Source: Pseudomonas sp. PDM05 (GTDB lineage Bacteria > Pseudomonadota > Gammaproteobacteria > Pseudomonadales > Pseudomonadaceae). Taken from it: a stretch of 64,000 bases of DNA. Each line of letters begins with the position of its first letter. Within the stretch, counting starts at the first letter, position 1. The notes under the pieces were generated by a model that was given only the letters and a program-made list of their open reading frames with translations, had not been told where the DNA came from and did not search any database. Below, piece after piece: positions 1 to 9,669 of this stretch. The DNA lies in assembly GCF_014851685.1 (NCBI RefSeq), contig NZ_JACVAC010000003.1, positions 434,001 to 498,000 on the forward strand, read 5' to 3'. The position numbers were made by a program, and so were the translations under genes.

Positions 1-605
1 CTGTACACGCACGGTGTGGCGGTGATGCCGGCGGCCGTGAGCAGTTGCAGGTAGGCGTCACGGCTGTGATGGCGGCGGTTGACCCGCAGGATCATCGGCG
101 GGTGCGCATTGTTGGCGGCGCAAATGGCTTCCCATTGCTCTGGCCAGAACGCCTTCAGGGACTTTTGCAGCCAGCGCGGGTGGGCGGTGCGCACCACCGG
201 GTCATGCTCCAACTCGGCCAGCAGCGCTTCGCTTTCACGCTGGGCGCGGCGCAGCACCGCATTGAGCAGGGCCTTGGCCCAGGGCTTTTTCAGCTTGTCG
301 GCGCACCCGACCGTCTCGCCGATGGCGGCGTGGGCCGGCACGCGGGTGTAGAGCAACTGATAGAGGCCGACCAGCAGCAGTGCTTGCACATCCGCGTCCG
401 CTGCCTTGAACGGCTTTTGCAGCAACTTGGCCGCCAGCGCCGACAAGCGCGGCTGCCAGCGGGCAGTGCCAAAGGCCAGGTCCTGGGTGAAACCGCGATC
501 ACGGTCTTCGACTTTATCCATCTGCGTAGGCAGCGAACTGTTCAGCGAAGCCTTGCCGTTGAGGACTGCGGCGAGCGCCTTGGCGGCGGCCAGACGTGGG
601 TTCAT
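1..605 (-). CDS. rsmB: 16S rRNA (cytosine967-C5)-methyltransferase RsmB, partial
   Basis: This is the N-terminal part (about 201 codons) of RsmB, which methylates C967 of 16S rRNA using S-adenosylmethionine. The gene runs off the left edge, so the Rossmann methyltransferase core and its catalytic cysteines are not in the window. The visible part begins [15 protein letters not shown] and contains the NusB-like helical RNA-binding domain (about residues 1-140; [35 protein letters not shown]), followed by the start of the linker to the catalytic domain. The ATG at 605 overlaps the TGA of fmt by four bases (ATGA), so the two genes are probably translationally coupled. The order fmt-rsmB is usual in Pseudomonas and Enterobacteria. 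Confidence 0.93.
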   Translation of the reverse strand, partial: MNPRLAAAKALAAVLNGKASLNSSLPTQMDKVEDRDRGFTQDLAFGTARWQPRLSALAAKLLQKPFKAADADVQALLLVGLYQLLYTRVPAHAAIGETVGCADKLKKPWAKALLNAVLRRAQRESEALLAELEHDPVVRTAHPRWLQKSLKAFWPEQWEAICAANNAHPPMILRVNRRHHSRDAYLQLLTAAGITATPCVY

Positions 606-1552
606 TGCGCGGCCCCGAGGACGGTGCCAAGGGCAAATTTCTCACGACGGCTGTTGAACAAGTCGCTGAAATTCAACGCCTTGCCACCAGGCAATTGCAG
701 ACGGGTCAGACACAACGCCTGCTCCCCGCAAGCGACCAGCAGGCCGTCCTTGCTGGCACCGATGATTTCACCGGGGGCGCCTTTACCGTCGGCCAAGCTC
801 GCAGCCAGCACTTTCAGGGCTTCGCCGTTGAGGGTGCTGTGGCAGATCGGCCACGGGTTGAAGGCACGCACCAGGCGCTCCAATTCCACGGCGGGGCGGC
901 TCCAGTCGATGCGCGCTTCGTCTTTGTTCAGCTTATGGGCGTAGGTGGCCAGGCTGTCGTCCTGCACTTCACCGTCCAGGGTGCCGGCAGCGAGGCCGGC
1001 GATGGCCTGGAGCACGGCGGGCGGGCCCAGTTCGGCGAGGCGGTCGTGCAGGCTGCCGCCGGTGTCCTGGGCGGTGATCGGGGTGGCGACCTTGAGCAGC
1101 ATCGGGCCGGTGTCCAGGCCCAACTCCATGCGCATCACGGTCACGCCGCTTTCGCTGTCGCCCGCTTCAACGGCACGTTGGATCGGCGCCGCACCGCGCC
1201 AGCGTGGCAGCAGCGAGGCGTGGCTGTTGATGCAGCCCAGGCGCGGAATATCCAGCACCACTTGCGGCAGGATCAAGCCGTAGGCCACCACCACCAGCAG
1301 GTCCGGCTGCAACGCGGCCAGCTCGGCCTGGGCTTCGGCATTACGCAGGGTCGGCGGTTGCAGCACAGCAATGTTGTGCTCAAGCGCCAGTTGCTTGACC
1401 GGGCTCGGCATCAGTTTTTGCCCGCGACCGGCCGGGCGATCCGGCTGGGTGTACACCGCGACGATGTCGTAAGGGCTGGCAAGCAGGGCCTTGAGGTGTT
1501 CGGCGGCAAATTCGGGAGTGCCGGCAAAAACAATGCGCAGTGGCTCGGTCAT
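602..1552 (-). CDS. fmt: methionyl-tRNA formyltransferase
   Basis: This 316-residue cytosolic enzyme formylates Met-tRNAfMet with 10-formyl-tetrahydrofolate, allowing bacterial translation initiation. The N-terminal formyltransferase fold starts at [12 protein letters not shown] (residues 6-17). The catalytic set is visible as Asn109 and His111 in [18 protein letters not shown] (106-123) and Asp147 in GLDTG. The C-terminal OB-like tRNA-binding domain runs from about residue 205. Length matches the family. It lies between def upstream and rsmB downstream on the same strand. A terminator-like hairpin separates it from def, so expression from def would need readthrough or an own promoter. Confidence 0.97.
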   Translation of the reverse strand: MTEPLRIVFAGTPEFAAEHLKALLASPYDIVAVYTQPDRPAGRGQKLMPSPVKQLALEHNIAVLQPPTLRNAEAQAELAALQPDLLVVVAYGLILPQVVLDIPRLGCINSHASLLPRWRGAAPIQRAVEAGDSESGVTVMRMELGLDTGPMLLKVATPITAQDTGGSLHDRLAELGPPAVLQAIAGLAAGTLDGEVQDDSLATYAHKLNKDEARIDWSRPAVELERLVRAFNPWPICHSTLNGEALKVLAASLADGKGAPGEIIGASKDGLLVACGEQALCLTRLQLPGGKALNFSDLFNSRREKFALGTVLGAAQ

Positions 1553-1585
1553 GGGAGGTCTCGGTTAAAAGCAGTCACAAAAGAA

Positions 1586-1609
1586 AAAGGCTTGCCGCAG
1601 CAAGCCTTT
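1586..1609 (-). terminator. intrinsic terminator after def
   Basis: Perfect 10-bp inverted repeat AAAGGCTTGC / GCAAGCCTTT with a 4-base loop. Read on the minus strand it is followed by a T-rich tail (TTCTTTTG, after three stem Ts). It starts 13 bases past the def stop and ends about 33 bases before the fmt start, so it may terminate or attenuate def transcription before fmt. Confidence 0.75.
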
Positions 1610-1621
1610 GGAAGAAGGGCA

Positions 1622-2128
1622 TCAAGCTTGCTGGCGATGCTTTTTTTCCAGCTTCTTCTTGATCCGGTCACGCTTGAGCGTGGACAGGTAATCGACAAAC
1701 AGCTTGCCGTTGAGGTGGTCGCATTCATGCTGGATGCACACCGCCAGCAGGCCTTCGGCGATCAGCTCGAACGGCTTGCCGTCGCGGTCCAGCGCCTTGA
1801 TCTTCACGCGCAGCGGGCGTTCGACGTTCTCGTAGAACTCCGGCACCGACAGGCAGCCTTCCTGGTATTCGCCCATCTCTTCGGTCAGCGGTTCGAACTC
1901 GGGGTTGATGTACACCATCGGTTCGCTGCGATCTTCCGACAGGTCCATGACCACGACACGCTGATGCACGTTGACCTGGGTCGCGGCGAGGCCGATGCCC
2001 GGGGCTTCATACATTGTTTCAAACATGTCATCGACCAACTGACGAACCTTGTCGTCCACTACGGCCACCGGTTTGGCGACAGTGCGCAGGCGCGAGTCGG
2101 GGAATTCGAGGATGTTCAAAATAGCCAT
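1622..2128 (-). CDS. def: peptide deformylase
   Basis: This 168-residue metalloenzyme removes the N-formyl group from nascent proteins. All three family motifs are present: GIGLAATQ (44-51), EGCLS (90-94, metal ligand Cys92) and HECDH (134-138, ligands His134 and His138, catalytic Glu135). The open frame continues upstream to 2260, but I chose the ATG at 2128 ([11 protein letters not shown]) because it gives the usual length and N-terminus; the extra residues resemble no part of the family. It is first in a def-fmt-rsmB run and divergent from the LysM-family gene across a 135-base spacer. Confidence 0.96.
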   Translation of the reverse strand: MAILNILEFPDSRLRTVAKPVAVVDDKVRQLVDDMFETMYEAPGIGLAATQVNVHQRVVVMDLSEDRSEPMVYINPEFEPLTEEMGEYQEGCLSVPEFYENVERPLRVKIKALDRDGKPFELIAEGLLAVCIQHECDHLNGKLFVDYLSTLKRDRIKKKLEKKHRQQA

Positions 2129-2263
2129 AAGCGTAATTGCTGCACATGTGAGGTAAAGGCAAATCGGCGGTGGGATGGACCCAGCCAGCCGGTGTGAAAC
2201 GCCCAAAAGCCGCGAAGGCCAAGGCATTTCACGCGAACGCACATAATAAAGGAGATTCACCCC

Positions 2264-3040
2264 ATGAGGAAATCGCTACTCGTCTTGCTGCTGTGGGCCC
2301 CGTTCGCAACCGCCCTGCTGCCCTCGTCCGGCCAGCGCCTGGATCAGGCGACACAGCAGGCCATCCAGCGTTTTTTACTGAACAACCGCATTCTTGATAC
2401 ACCGCAGGATCTGGACACTGCGCCCTACATTGTCGCCGCCGATACCGGGCGCGTGCTGGGCGCCAATGGTGAGCGCGTGCATGCCCGGGGCGTCCTCGAC
2501 CCGACCCAGCCGGACTACGGCATCTTTCGCCGCGGCAAGGCCTACACCGACCCCGACACCCGCGAACTGCTGGGCATCAACGCCGACGCCATCGGTACTG
2601 CGCGCTTTGTGACCGCGGGCGACCTCACCACGCTGGCGGTGCAGCAGGTAACCCAGGAGGTCCGTCCCGGCGACCGCTTGCTTCGCGCCCAGCCACCGGT
2701 CGATCCGGCCAGCCTGCCAGTGCAGCAATCGGCCCCGTTCATTGCAGGAAAAATCATCGACGTCCCCAAGGGCGTCACCCAGATCGGCGTGCTGGACGCC
2801 GTGACCCTGAACAAAGGCCGCCGCGACGGCCTGGTCGAGGGCCGATTGCTGGCGGTGATCAAGACCGGCGCTACCGTGCGCGATCCCCTCAGCGGTGCCC
2901 CACAAAAACTTCCCGATGAACGCGCCGGCACCCTACTGGTGTTTCGCACCTACGAAAGACTCAGCTACGGCCTGGTGCTGAACGCCTCGCGAGCACTGGC
3001 GGTGTTGGACCGTTTCGAGACTGCCCATCAAAGGCAATAA
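2264..3040 (+). CDS. exported LysM-family-like protein lacking a LysM domain
   Basis: A 258-residue protein with an N-terminal signal peptide ([18 protein letters not shown]). The rest ([53 protein letters not shown]) resembles the C-terminal two thirds of the Pseudomonas LysM peptidoglycan-binding protein encoded at this locus beside dprA. From memory of the family, those proteins are about 340 residues, with a LysM domain (YTVVRGDTLWDI type) just after the signal peptide. Here the signal peptide leads almost directly into the C-terminal region and no LysM motif is visible. A clear AAAGGAGA ribosome-binding site precedes the ATG. It is upstream of dprA on the same strand. Function is unknown; a periplasmic or envelope role is inferred. 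Confidence 0.8.
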   Translation: MRKSLLVLLLWAPFATALLPSSGQRLDQATQQAIQRFLLNNRILDTPQDLDTAPYIVAADTGRVLGANGERVHARGVLDPTQPDYGIFRRGKAYTDPDTRELLGINADAIGTARFVTAGDLTTLAVQQVTQEVRPGDRLLRAQPPVDPASLPVQQSAPFIAGKIIDVPKGVTQIGVLDAVTLNKGRRDGLVEGRLLAVIKTGATVRDPLSGAPQKLPDERAGTLLVFRTYERLSYGLVLNASRALAVLDRFETAHQRQ

Positions 3041-3103
3041 ATAGCCTGCTAAATAAGTTACCAACAGAGTTATCCACAGCTTGTTCCGATCAAGGATGAT
3101 CAG

Positions 3104-4198
3104 ATGTATCCGACAAACAGCCATGAAATATCCCCGGCAGAACTGGAAGCGCGATTACGCTTGCACAGGCTGCCGGAACTGGGTCCCAAGCGATTTCACC
3201 GATTGATCGAAGCCTTCGGCAGCGCGTCAAAAGCCATCAGCGCCCCCGCCAGTGCGTGGCGCTCCCTTGGCTTGCCGGCCATCAGCGCGGATGCGCGGCG
3301 CAACCATGAAGTGCGCGACGGAGCCAGTGCGGCATTGGCCTGGTTGGCGGCTCCAGCCCAGCAATTGCTGATGTGGGACCAACCCGAGTACCCCGCCTTG
3401 CTCGCCCAGATCGACGATGCGCCGCCGTTGTTATTCGTCGCCGGCGACCCCTCGATCCTGGAAAAACCGCAACTGGCGATCGTCGGCAGCCGGCGTGCTT
3501 CGCGTCCTGGGATGGACACGGCGGCCGCTTTTTCCCGCAGCCTGGCCGGTGCCGGTTTTGTCATCACCAGCGGCTTGGCGCTGGGCATCGACGGTGCTGC
3601 GCATCAGGCCGCTCTGGAGGTGGGGGGGCAGACAATCGGCGTGCTCGGCACCGGGCTGGAAAATTTTTATCCACAGCGCCATCGGCGGCTCGCAGCGGCA
3701 ATGATTGAGCAGGGCAGCGCGGTGGTTTCCGAGTTTCCGCTGGACGCTGCGCCCCAGGCCGGCAACTTTCCGCGACGCAACCGCATCATCAGCGGCCTGT
3801 CCCTCGGCGTGCTGGTGGTGGAAGCCAGCATGGCCAGCGGTTCACTGATCACCGCCAAACTCGCTGCCGAGCAAGGCCGCGAGGTGTATGCGATCCCGGG
3901 CTCGATCCACCATCCCGGCGCCAAGGGTTGTCATCAGTTGATCCGCGAGGGCGCGGTGCTGGTGGAAACCATCGAGCATATCCTTGAAGGCTTGCGCGGC
4001 TGGCAGGCGCTGTCGCGCCCGGCGCCGGTGCCGGTGACACACCCATTGGTGGCGCTGCTGCACGCGGCGCCCCACACCAGCGAGGCCCTTGCGATGGCCA
4101 GCGGGCAGCCGTTGTCCCAGGTGCTGGCGACCCTCACCGAGCTGGAACTGGACGGCCGGGTGATCTGCGAAAGCGGGCGCTGGCTCGCGCGCCGCTAG
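3104..4198 (+). CDS. dprA: DNA-processing protein DprA (Smf)
   Basis: This 364-residue protein binds incoming single-stranded DNA and loads RecA during natural transformation; it is also kept in species not known to be competent. Visible parts are an N-terminal helical SAM-like region (about 10-90), a Rossmann-like DprA core with GSRRASRPG, TSGLALGIDGAAH, GVLGTGLENFYP and NFPRRNRIISGLS (about 125-250), and a C-terminal winged-helix domain (about 300-364). It lies 63 bases after the LysM-like gene and 54 bases before tsaC. A start further upstream is unlikely, given the normal family N-terminus (SPAELEARLRLHRLPELG). Confidence 0.95.
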   Translation: MYPTNSHEISPAELEARLRLHRLPELGPKRFHRLIEAFGSASKAISAPASAWRSLGLPAISADARRNHEVRDGASAALAWLAAPAQQLLMWDQPEYPALLAQIDDAPPLLFVAGDPSILEKPQLAIVGSRRASRPGMDTAAAFSRSLAGAGFVITSGLALGIDGAAHQAALEVGGQTIGVLGTGLENFYPQRHRRLAAAMIEQGSAVVSEFPLDAAPQAGNFPRRNRIISGLSLGVLVVEASMASGSLITAKLAAEQGREVYAIPGSIHHPGAKGCHQLIREGAVLVETIEHILEGLRGWQALSRPAPVPVTHPLVALLHAAPHTSEALAMASGQPLSQVLATLTELELDGRVICESGRWLARR

Positions 4199-4252
4199 GT
4201 TTTGTAACAGAGATCGGTAAACTGCCCAGAGCTTTAGTCTGGAGAGTAAACA

Positions 4253-4810
4253 ATGGCCAACAGGTGGCGTGTGCTGGAAGCCGCACGAGAAATTCGCGCA
4301 GGCGCGGTGATTGCCTATCCAACCGAGGCGGTGTGGGGACTGGGCTGCGACCCTTGGAATGAAGAAGCGGTGGATCGACTGTTGGCGATCAAGACCCGTT
4401 CGGTGGACAAGGGCTTGATCCTGGTGGCGGATAACATTCGCCAGTTCGACTTTTTGTTCGAAGACTTCCCGCAAGACTGGATCGACCGCATGGCCAGCAC
4501 CTGGCCGGGGCCGAACACGTGGTTGGTGCCCCATCAGGGCTTGCTGCCGGAGTGGGTCACCGGTGTGCATGACACCGTGGCGTTGCGGGTCAGCGATCAC
4601 CCGCTGGTGCGGGATTTGTGCGCGCAAGTGGGGCCGCTGATTTCCACTTCGGCCAACCCGCAGGGCCGCCCGGCGGCACGTACGCGGATTCGCGTGGAGC
4701 AGTATTTCCGTGGCCAGGTGGACCTGATATTGGGTGGGGCCTTGGGGGGGCGCAAGAACCCGAGCCTGATTCGCGATCTGGCCACGGGCCAGGTGGTGCG
4801 CCCGTCCTGA
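4253..4810 (+). CDS. tsaC: L-threonylcarbamoyladenylate synthase
   Basis: This 185-residue YrdC-fold enzyme makes threonylcarbamoyl-AMP from threonine, bicarbonate and ATP, the first step of t6A modification at position 37 of ANN-decoding tRNAs. Family features are [13 protein letters not shown] (about 21-33), the [14 protein letters not shown] stretch (substrate pocket, about 47-60), [11 protein letters not shown] and [13 protein letters not shown]. It lacks the C-terminal Sua5 domain, so it is the short TsaC/RimN type. A GGAGAG site precedes the ATG. It follows dprA on the same strand, an order common in gammaproteobacteria. Confidence 0.95.
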   Translation: MANRWRVLEAAREIRAGAVIAYPTEAVWGLGCDPWNEEAVDRLLAIKTRSVDKGLILVADNIRQFDFLFEDFPQDWIDRMASTWPGPNTWLVPHQGLLPEWVTGVHDTVALRVSDHPLVRDLCAQVGPLISTSANPQGRPAARTRIRVEQYFRGQVDLILGGALGGRKNPSLIRDLATGQVVRPS

Positions 4811-4825
4811 AACCGAGGTGTAACC

Positions 4826-4910
4826 ATCGTGGGCAAGCCCACTCCCACACTTGACCGCGTCCCTCCAGTTGGAACCCGATCAACCTGTGGGAGCGGGCTT
4901 GCCCGCGATG
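4826..4910. repeat. inverted pair of REP elements
   Basis: Two Pseudomonas REP units in opposite orientation: a reverse copy at about 4826-4850 (ATCGTGGGCAAGCCCACTCC) and a forward copy at about 4886-4910 (TGTGGGAGCGGGCTTGCCCG). The reverse copy comes first, the opposite of the usual REPIN layout. It sits between the convergent tsaC and qor genes. Confidence 0.85.
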
Positions 4911-4941
4911 AGGCCCTCAAAGCCTTAGAAATCCCAAAACC

Positions 4942-5919
4942 TTACGGCAACAGAATCGTCGACCCCGTCGTGCGCCGTGCCGACAACTCTGCCTGCGCCT
5001 TCGCTGCATCTGCCAGCGAATAGCGCTGGTTGATGTCGATGCGCACCTTGCCGCTCTTGATCATCGAGAACAGATCATCCGCCATCGCCTGCAGGTTCTG
5101 CGGGTTGTTGGCGTAGGTCGCCAGGGTTGGGCGGGTCACGTACAGCGAGCCTTTCGCCGACAGAATCCCCAGGTTCACCCCCTCCACTGCGCCCGAGGCA
5201 TTGCCGAAGCTCACCACCAGCCCGCGGGGTGCCACGCTGTCCAGCGAGGTCAGCCAGGTGTCCTTGCCGACGCCGTCGTACACCACTGGCACTTTTTTAC
5301 CGTCGGTCAATTCCAGCACACGCTGTGCGACGTTTTCCTTGCTGTAGTCGATGGTTTCCCATGCGCCAAGGGATTTGGCCAGGGCGGCTTTTTCCGGCGA
5401 ACTCACGGTGCCGATCAGCTTTACGCCCAAGGCCTTGGCCCACTGGCAGGCCAACGAACCCACACCCCCGGCAGCGGCGTGGAACAGGATGGTTTCGCCA
5501 CCCTTCAACTCATAGGTCTGGCGCAGCAGGTACTGTACGGTCAGGCCCTTGAGCATGGCCCCGGCGGCTTGTTCGAAGCTGATCTCGTCCGGCAGGTGCA
5601 CCAGGTTGGCGGCCGGCAGCACATGCAGTTCGCTGTACGCGCCCAGCGGCCCGCTGCCGTAGGCCACGCGGTCGCCGACCTTGAACTGGGTGACTTCACT
5701 GCCGACGGCGTCGACAACCCCCGCGCCTTCCGCGCCCAACCCCGATGGCAGCGCGGGTGGTGCATACAAACCACTGCGGAAATAGGTGTCGATAAAATTC
5801 AGGCCAATCGCCTCGTTACGTACGCGAACCTGCTGTGGGCCGGGTTCCGCTGGCGTGTAGTCCACATACTCAAGCACTTCGGGGCCACCATGGGCGCTGA
5901 ACTGGATACGTTTTGCCAT
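4942..5919 (-). CDS. qor: NADPH:quinone oxidoreductase (zeta-crystallin family)
   Basis: A 325-residue, zinc-independent medium-chain dehydrogenase/reductase that reduces quinones with NADPH. The N-terminal GroES-like domain (IQFSAHGGPEVLEYVD, GLNFIDTYFRSGLY) is followed by the nucleotide-binding domain with HAAAGGVGSLACQWAKALG (about 149-167). The catalytic zinc ligands of alcohol dehydrogenases are absent. Length and sequence match Qor of Pseudomonas, where it also lies divergent from hemF. The start MAKRIQFSAHG has a good AAGGAGA site upstream on the minus strand. Confidence 0.94.
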   Translation of the reverse strand: MAKRIQFSAHGGPEVLEYVDYTPAEPGPQQVRVRNEAIGLNFIDTYFRSGLYAPPALPSGLGAEGAGVVDAVGSEVTQFKVGDRVAYGSGPLGAYSELHVLPAANLVHLPDEISFEQAAGAMLKGLTVQYLLRQTYELKGGETILFHAAAGGVGSLACQWAKALGVKLIGTVSSPEKAALAKSLGAWETIDYSKENVAQRVLELTDGKKVPVVYDGVGKDTWLTSLDSVAPRGLVVSFGNASGAVEGVNLGILSAKGSLYVTRPTLATYANNPQNLQAMADDLFSMIKSGKVRIDINQRYSLADAAKAQAELSARRTTGSTILLP

Positions 5920-5970
5920 CTGCCTTCTCCTTTGGTCGAATTCGCGTAGTCGGCTATCGAACTCCTAAGC

Positions 5971-5984
5971 TTGATCTTCGTCAA
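5971..5984 (+). promoter_or_regulatory. ANR/FNR-type box upstream of hemF
   Basis: TTGATCTTCGTCAA matches the ANR/FNR consensus TTGAT-N4-ATCAA at nine of ten fixed positions. It lies in the qor-hemF intergenic region, 95 bases before the hemF ATG. Published work on P. aeruginosa reports ANR (and DNR) control of hemF, so oxygen-responsive control is plausible here. Binding is inferred. Confidence 0.65.
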
Positions 5985-6054
5985 CTGCGGTGCAACCGGG
6001 TGCGGTGGTATCCTGTGCGCCCATTTGCCGCCGACGCCCAATGGCCTCGCGTAG

Positions 6055-7010
<956 letters not shown>

Positions 7011-7011
<1 letters not shown>

Positions 7012-7829
7012 TGGATCGTTATGTGGTATTCGGCAACCCCATCGGGCATAGCAAGTCGCCGCTGATTCACCGGATGTTCGCCGAACAGACTGGCGAGCAG
7101 TTGGACTACAGCACCTTGCTCGCACCCTTGGATGATTTCATCGGCTGCGCCCGTGAGTTCTTTCAGCAAGGCCGTGGTGCCAACGTCACCGTGCCGTTCA
7201 AGGAAGACGCGTACCGCCTGGCCAACACCCTCACCGAACGCGCCCTACGTGCTGGCGCGGTGAACACCCTGAGCAAGCTCGCCGATGGCACGCTGCTGGG
7301 GGACAACACCGACGGCGCCGGCCTGGTGCGCGACCTTACGGTCAACGCCGGGTTGAGCCTGCACGGCAAACGCATCCTGCTGCTGGGCGCCGGTGGCGCG
7401 GTACGTGGCGCGTTGGAGCCGTTGCTGGCGCAGCAGCCGGCATCGTTGATCATCGCCAACCGCACCGTGGAAAAGGCCGAGATGCTCGCCGAGCTGTTCG
7501 ACGACCTGGGCCCCGTGTCTGCCAGCGGTTTCGACTGGTTGCGTGAGCCGGTGGACGTGATCATCAACGCCACCTCCGCCAGCCTGTCAGGCGATGTACC
7601 GCCGATTGCCGGCAGCCTGATCGAACCGGGCAAGACGTTTTGCTACGACATGATGTACGCCAAGGAGCCGACGGCATTCTGCCGCTGGGCGACCGAACAA
7701 GGCGCGTCTGTGGCGATGGATGGCCTGGGTATGTTGGTGGAACAGGCGGCGGAAGCGTTCTTCCTGTGGCGCGGTGTGCGCCCTGAATCAGCGCCCGTAT
7801 TGGCTGAACTACGCCGCCAACTGGCTTGA
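7011..7829 (+). CDS. aroE: shikimate dehydrogenase (NADP)
   Basis: This 272-residue enzyme reduces 3-dehydroshikimate to shikimate in the pathway to aromatic amino acids and folate. The substrate-binding domain carries [12 protein letters not shown] (about 8-19), NVTVPFKE (about 59-66, catalytic Lys65) and NTLSKL. The NADP domain has GAGGAVRG (about 127-134) and NRTVEKAE. The C-terminal [18 protein letters not shown] matches the family. It is translationally coupled to hemF and ends before a REP pair. Confidence 0.97.
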
Positions 7830-7840
7830 CACAAACCCAG

Positions 7841-7929
7841 TGTGGGAGCTGGCTTGCCTGCGATAGCGGTGTATCAGTGCCAGATGTGCAAGCTGACACA
7901 CCGCTATCGCAGGCAAGCCAGCTCCCACA
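7841..7929. repeat. REPIN (variant REP pair)
   Basis: A long imperfect palindrome: TGTGGGAGCTGGCTTGCCTG...ACACCGC mirrored as GCGGTGT...CAAGCCAGCTCCCACA. The arms extend about 32 bases with a short unpaired middle. Its core is GCTGGCTTGCCTGCGAT rather than the GCGGGCTTGCTCGCGAA seen in most other copies here. It lies between the convergent aroE and SulP genes. Confidence 0.9.
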
Positions 7930-7942
7930 GTTTTGACCGTAT

Positions 7943-9511
7943 TCAGTCTTCGAAGTGAATGGGGCACCTGTCGGCCCCTTCCAGTTTCTTCAATTCCTCC
8001 ACGACTTGAGGCCTTGCCCGACGCAAGGTCAAACTCCTCCCCAACCCCCGCAACCTGCGCGCCTCCTGGTGCAGCATCTCCACCCCGGAGTAGTCGATAA
8101 AGTTGATCTGCTGCGCCTCGATCACCACCCGCTCGCCCTGCAGCCGTTGCAGGCGCACTTGCAGGTAATGGCTGGCGCCAAAGAAGATCGAACCGCCCAC
8201 CCGCAGCACATCCTCATCACCGTCGCGCCAATGCTGCACCCGTGGCTGCGAGGTGCGCTTGAGGTAGAAAAACAACGACGCCAGCACCCCCGCATAAATC
8301 GCCGTTTGCAGTTCCAGCAGCAGGGTGGCGACGCATGTGAGAGCCATCACCAGGAATTCGGCGCGGCTCACCCGGAACAAGGCGCGAATGCCGCGACGGT
8401 CCACCAGCCCCCAACTGATCAGCAGGATGCTCGCGGCCATGCTCGGGATCGGGATTTGGGCGATCAAGGCTGCGCCAAACAGCGCAAACAGCGCCACCCA
8501 CAACGCTGAAAACACCCCGGCCAGCGGCGAGCAGGCGCCGGCTTCGTAACTCAGGCCAGAGCGGGTAAAGGAACCGGCTGACAAGTACCCGGAGAAAAAT
8601 CCGCCGACGATATTGGATAAACCCTGCGCCCGGACTTCCTGATTGGCATCGAGCAACTGCTGCGAGCGCGCCGACAGCGAGCGCGCAATCGACAGGCTGG
8701 TCACCAGCCCGAGCATGCCCACCGCCACGGCGCTGGGCAGCAGGCGCAAGATCATATCCAGGTCCATCGGCAACGGGCTGAACGGCGGCAGCTTGCCGAT
8801 AAACGAACTGACGCGCGCCACATGCCCGAACATCGCCGGCCACAGCCAGGCCACCAGGCTGCCCAGTGCCAGCGCGATCAGCAGCGTCGGCCAGCGCGGT
8901 ACCCGGTATTTCAGCAGCGCCCCTACCAGCAACGTACCCAGGCCCAGGGCCAGTGACGCGTGGTCCCATTCCCCGCTGTGATCCACCAGCGCCATCAGGC
9001 TCTTGATCGCCGTGGCCTGGCTGGGCAGATCCAGCCCCAACAGGTTCGGCAGTTGCCCCAGGGCAATGACCACGGCGGCGCCCAGGGTGAAACCCAGCAC
9101 CACCGAGTGGGACACGAAATTCACCAGCGCGCCGAAGCGCAGCATGCCCAGCAACCACTGGAAAACCCCGGCGAGGAATGTGAGCAGCAGGATCAGGGTG
9201 ATGTAGTCCTGGGAACCCGGCACGGCCAGTGGGCTGACGCTGGCGTACAGCACGATGGAAATCGCCGCCGTCGGGCCGCAGATCAGGTGCCAGGATGAAC
9301 CCCAGAGGCAGGCGATCAGCACCGGAATGATCGCGGCGTAGAGCCCGTATTCCGGTGGGAGGCCGGCAATCAGTGCGTAGGCAATCGACTGCGGCAAAGC
9401 CAGTACGGCGCCGCTGAGTCCCACCATCGCATCCCGGCCGACGCTCGCGCGAGTCTGGCGCGGGAGCCAGCTGAGGAAGGGGAAAAGTGTGTGGCGGTTG
9501 GGCCGGGGCAT
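7943..9511 (-). CDS. SulP-family anion permease with STAS domain
   Basis: This 522-residue inner-membrane protein has the SulP layout: 10-14 hydrophobic segments between about residues 25 and 415 (for example GLSGAVLALPQSIAYALIAG and GLYAAIIPVLIACLWGSS), then a cytoplasmic STAS domain (about 430-522) with INFIDYSGVEMLHQEARRL. SulP proteins carry sulfate, bicarbonate or dicarboxylates; the substrate cannot be told from sequence. It is next to the choline-sulfate genes, whose sulfatase releases sulfate, but a REPIN separates them and a functional link is only a guess. Confidence 0.88.
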   Translation of the reverse strand: MPRPNRHTLFPFLSWLPRQTRASVGRDAMVGLSGAVLALPQSIAYALIAGLPPEYGLYAAIIPVLIACLWGSSWHLICGPTAAISIVLYASVSPLAVPGSQDYITLILLLTFLAGVFQWLLGMLRFGALVNFVSHSVVLGFTLGAAVVIALGQLPNLLGLDLPSQATAIKSLMALVDHSGEWDHASLALGLGTLLVGALLKYRVPRWPTLLIALALGSLVAWLWPAMFGHVARVSSFIGKLPPFSPLPMDLDMILRLLPSAVAVGMLGLVTSLSIARSLSARSQQLLDANQEVRAQGLSNIVGGFFSGYLSAGSFTRSGLSYEAGACSPLAGVFSALWVALFALFGAALIAQIPIPSMAASILLISWGLVDRRGIRALFRVSRAEFLVMALTCVATLLLELQTAIYAGVLASLFFYLKRTSQPRVQHWRDGDEDVLRVGGSIFFGASHYLQVRLQRLQGERVVIEAQQINFIDYSGVEMLHQEARRLRGLGRSLTLRRARPQVVEELKKLEGADRCPIHFED

Positions 9512-9562
9512 CAGGGTCTCGGTCTTGAAGTTTGGCGCAGAATATCAGCACACACTGGACCT

Positions 9563-9651
9563 TGTGGGAGCGGGCTTGCTCGCGAATGCGGTGGTTCAGC
9601 TAAGCAATCGTTGGCTGACACACCGCATTCGCGAGCAAGCCCGCTCCCCCA
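9563..9651. repeat. REPIN
   Basis: Forward REP TGTGGGAGCGGGCTTGCTCG at 9563 and its mirror ending about 9651, with arms extending through CGAATGCGGTG / CACCGCATTCG. It sits between the SulP gene start and the choX stop, both on the minus strand, so near the 3' end of the choX transcript. Confidence 0.9.
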
Positions 9652-9669
9652 TTTGGATTGCATCAGGTC

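Noticed and set aside
596..2197. A 533-codon plus-strand frame opposite fmt and def
   Set aside because: Antisense to two certain genes; sequence is low-complexity and has no family resemblance.
2129..2263. A frameshifted LysM domain hidden before the 2264 start
   Set aside because: The 135-base spacer is too short for the signal-plus-LysM region and shows no LysM-like codons in any frame I read; the signal peptide is already at 2264.
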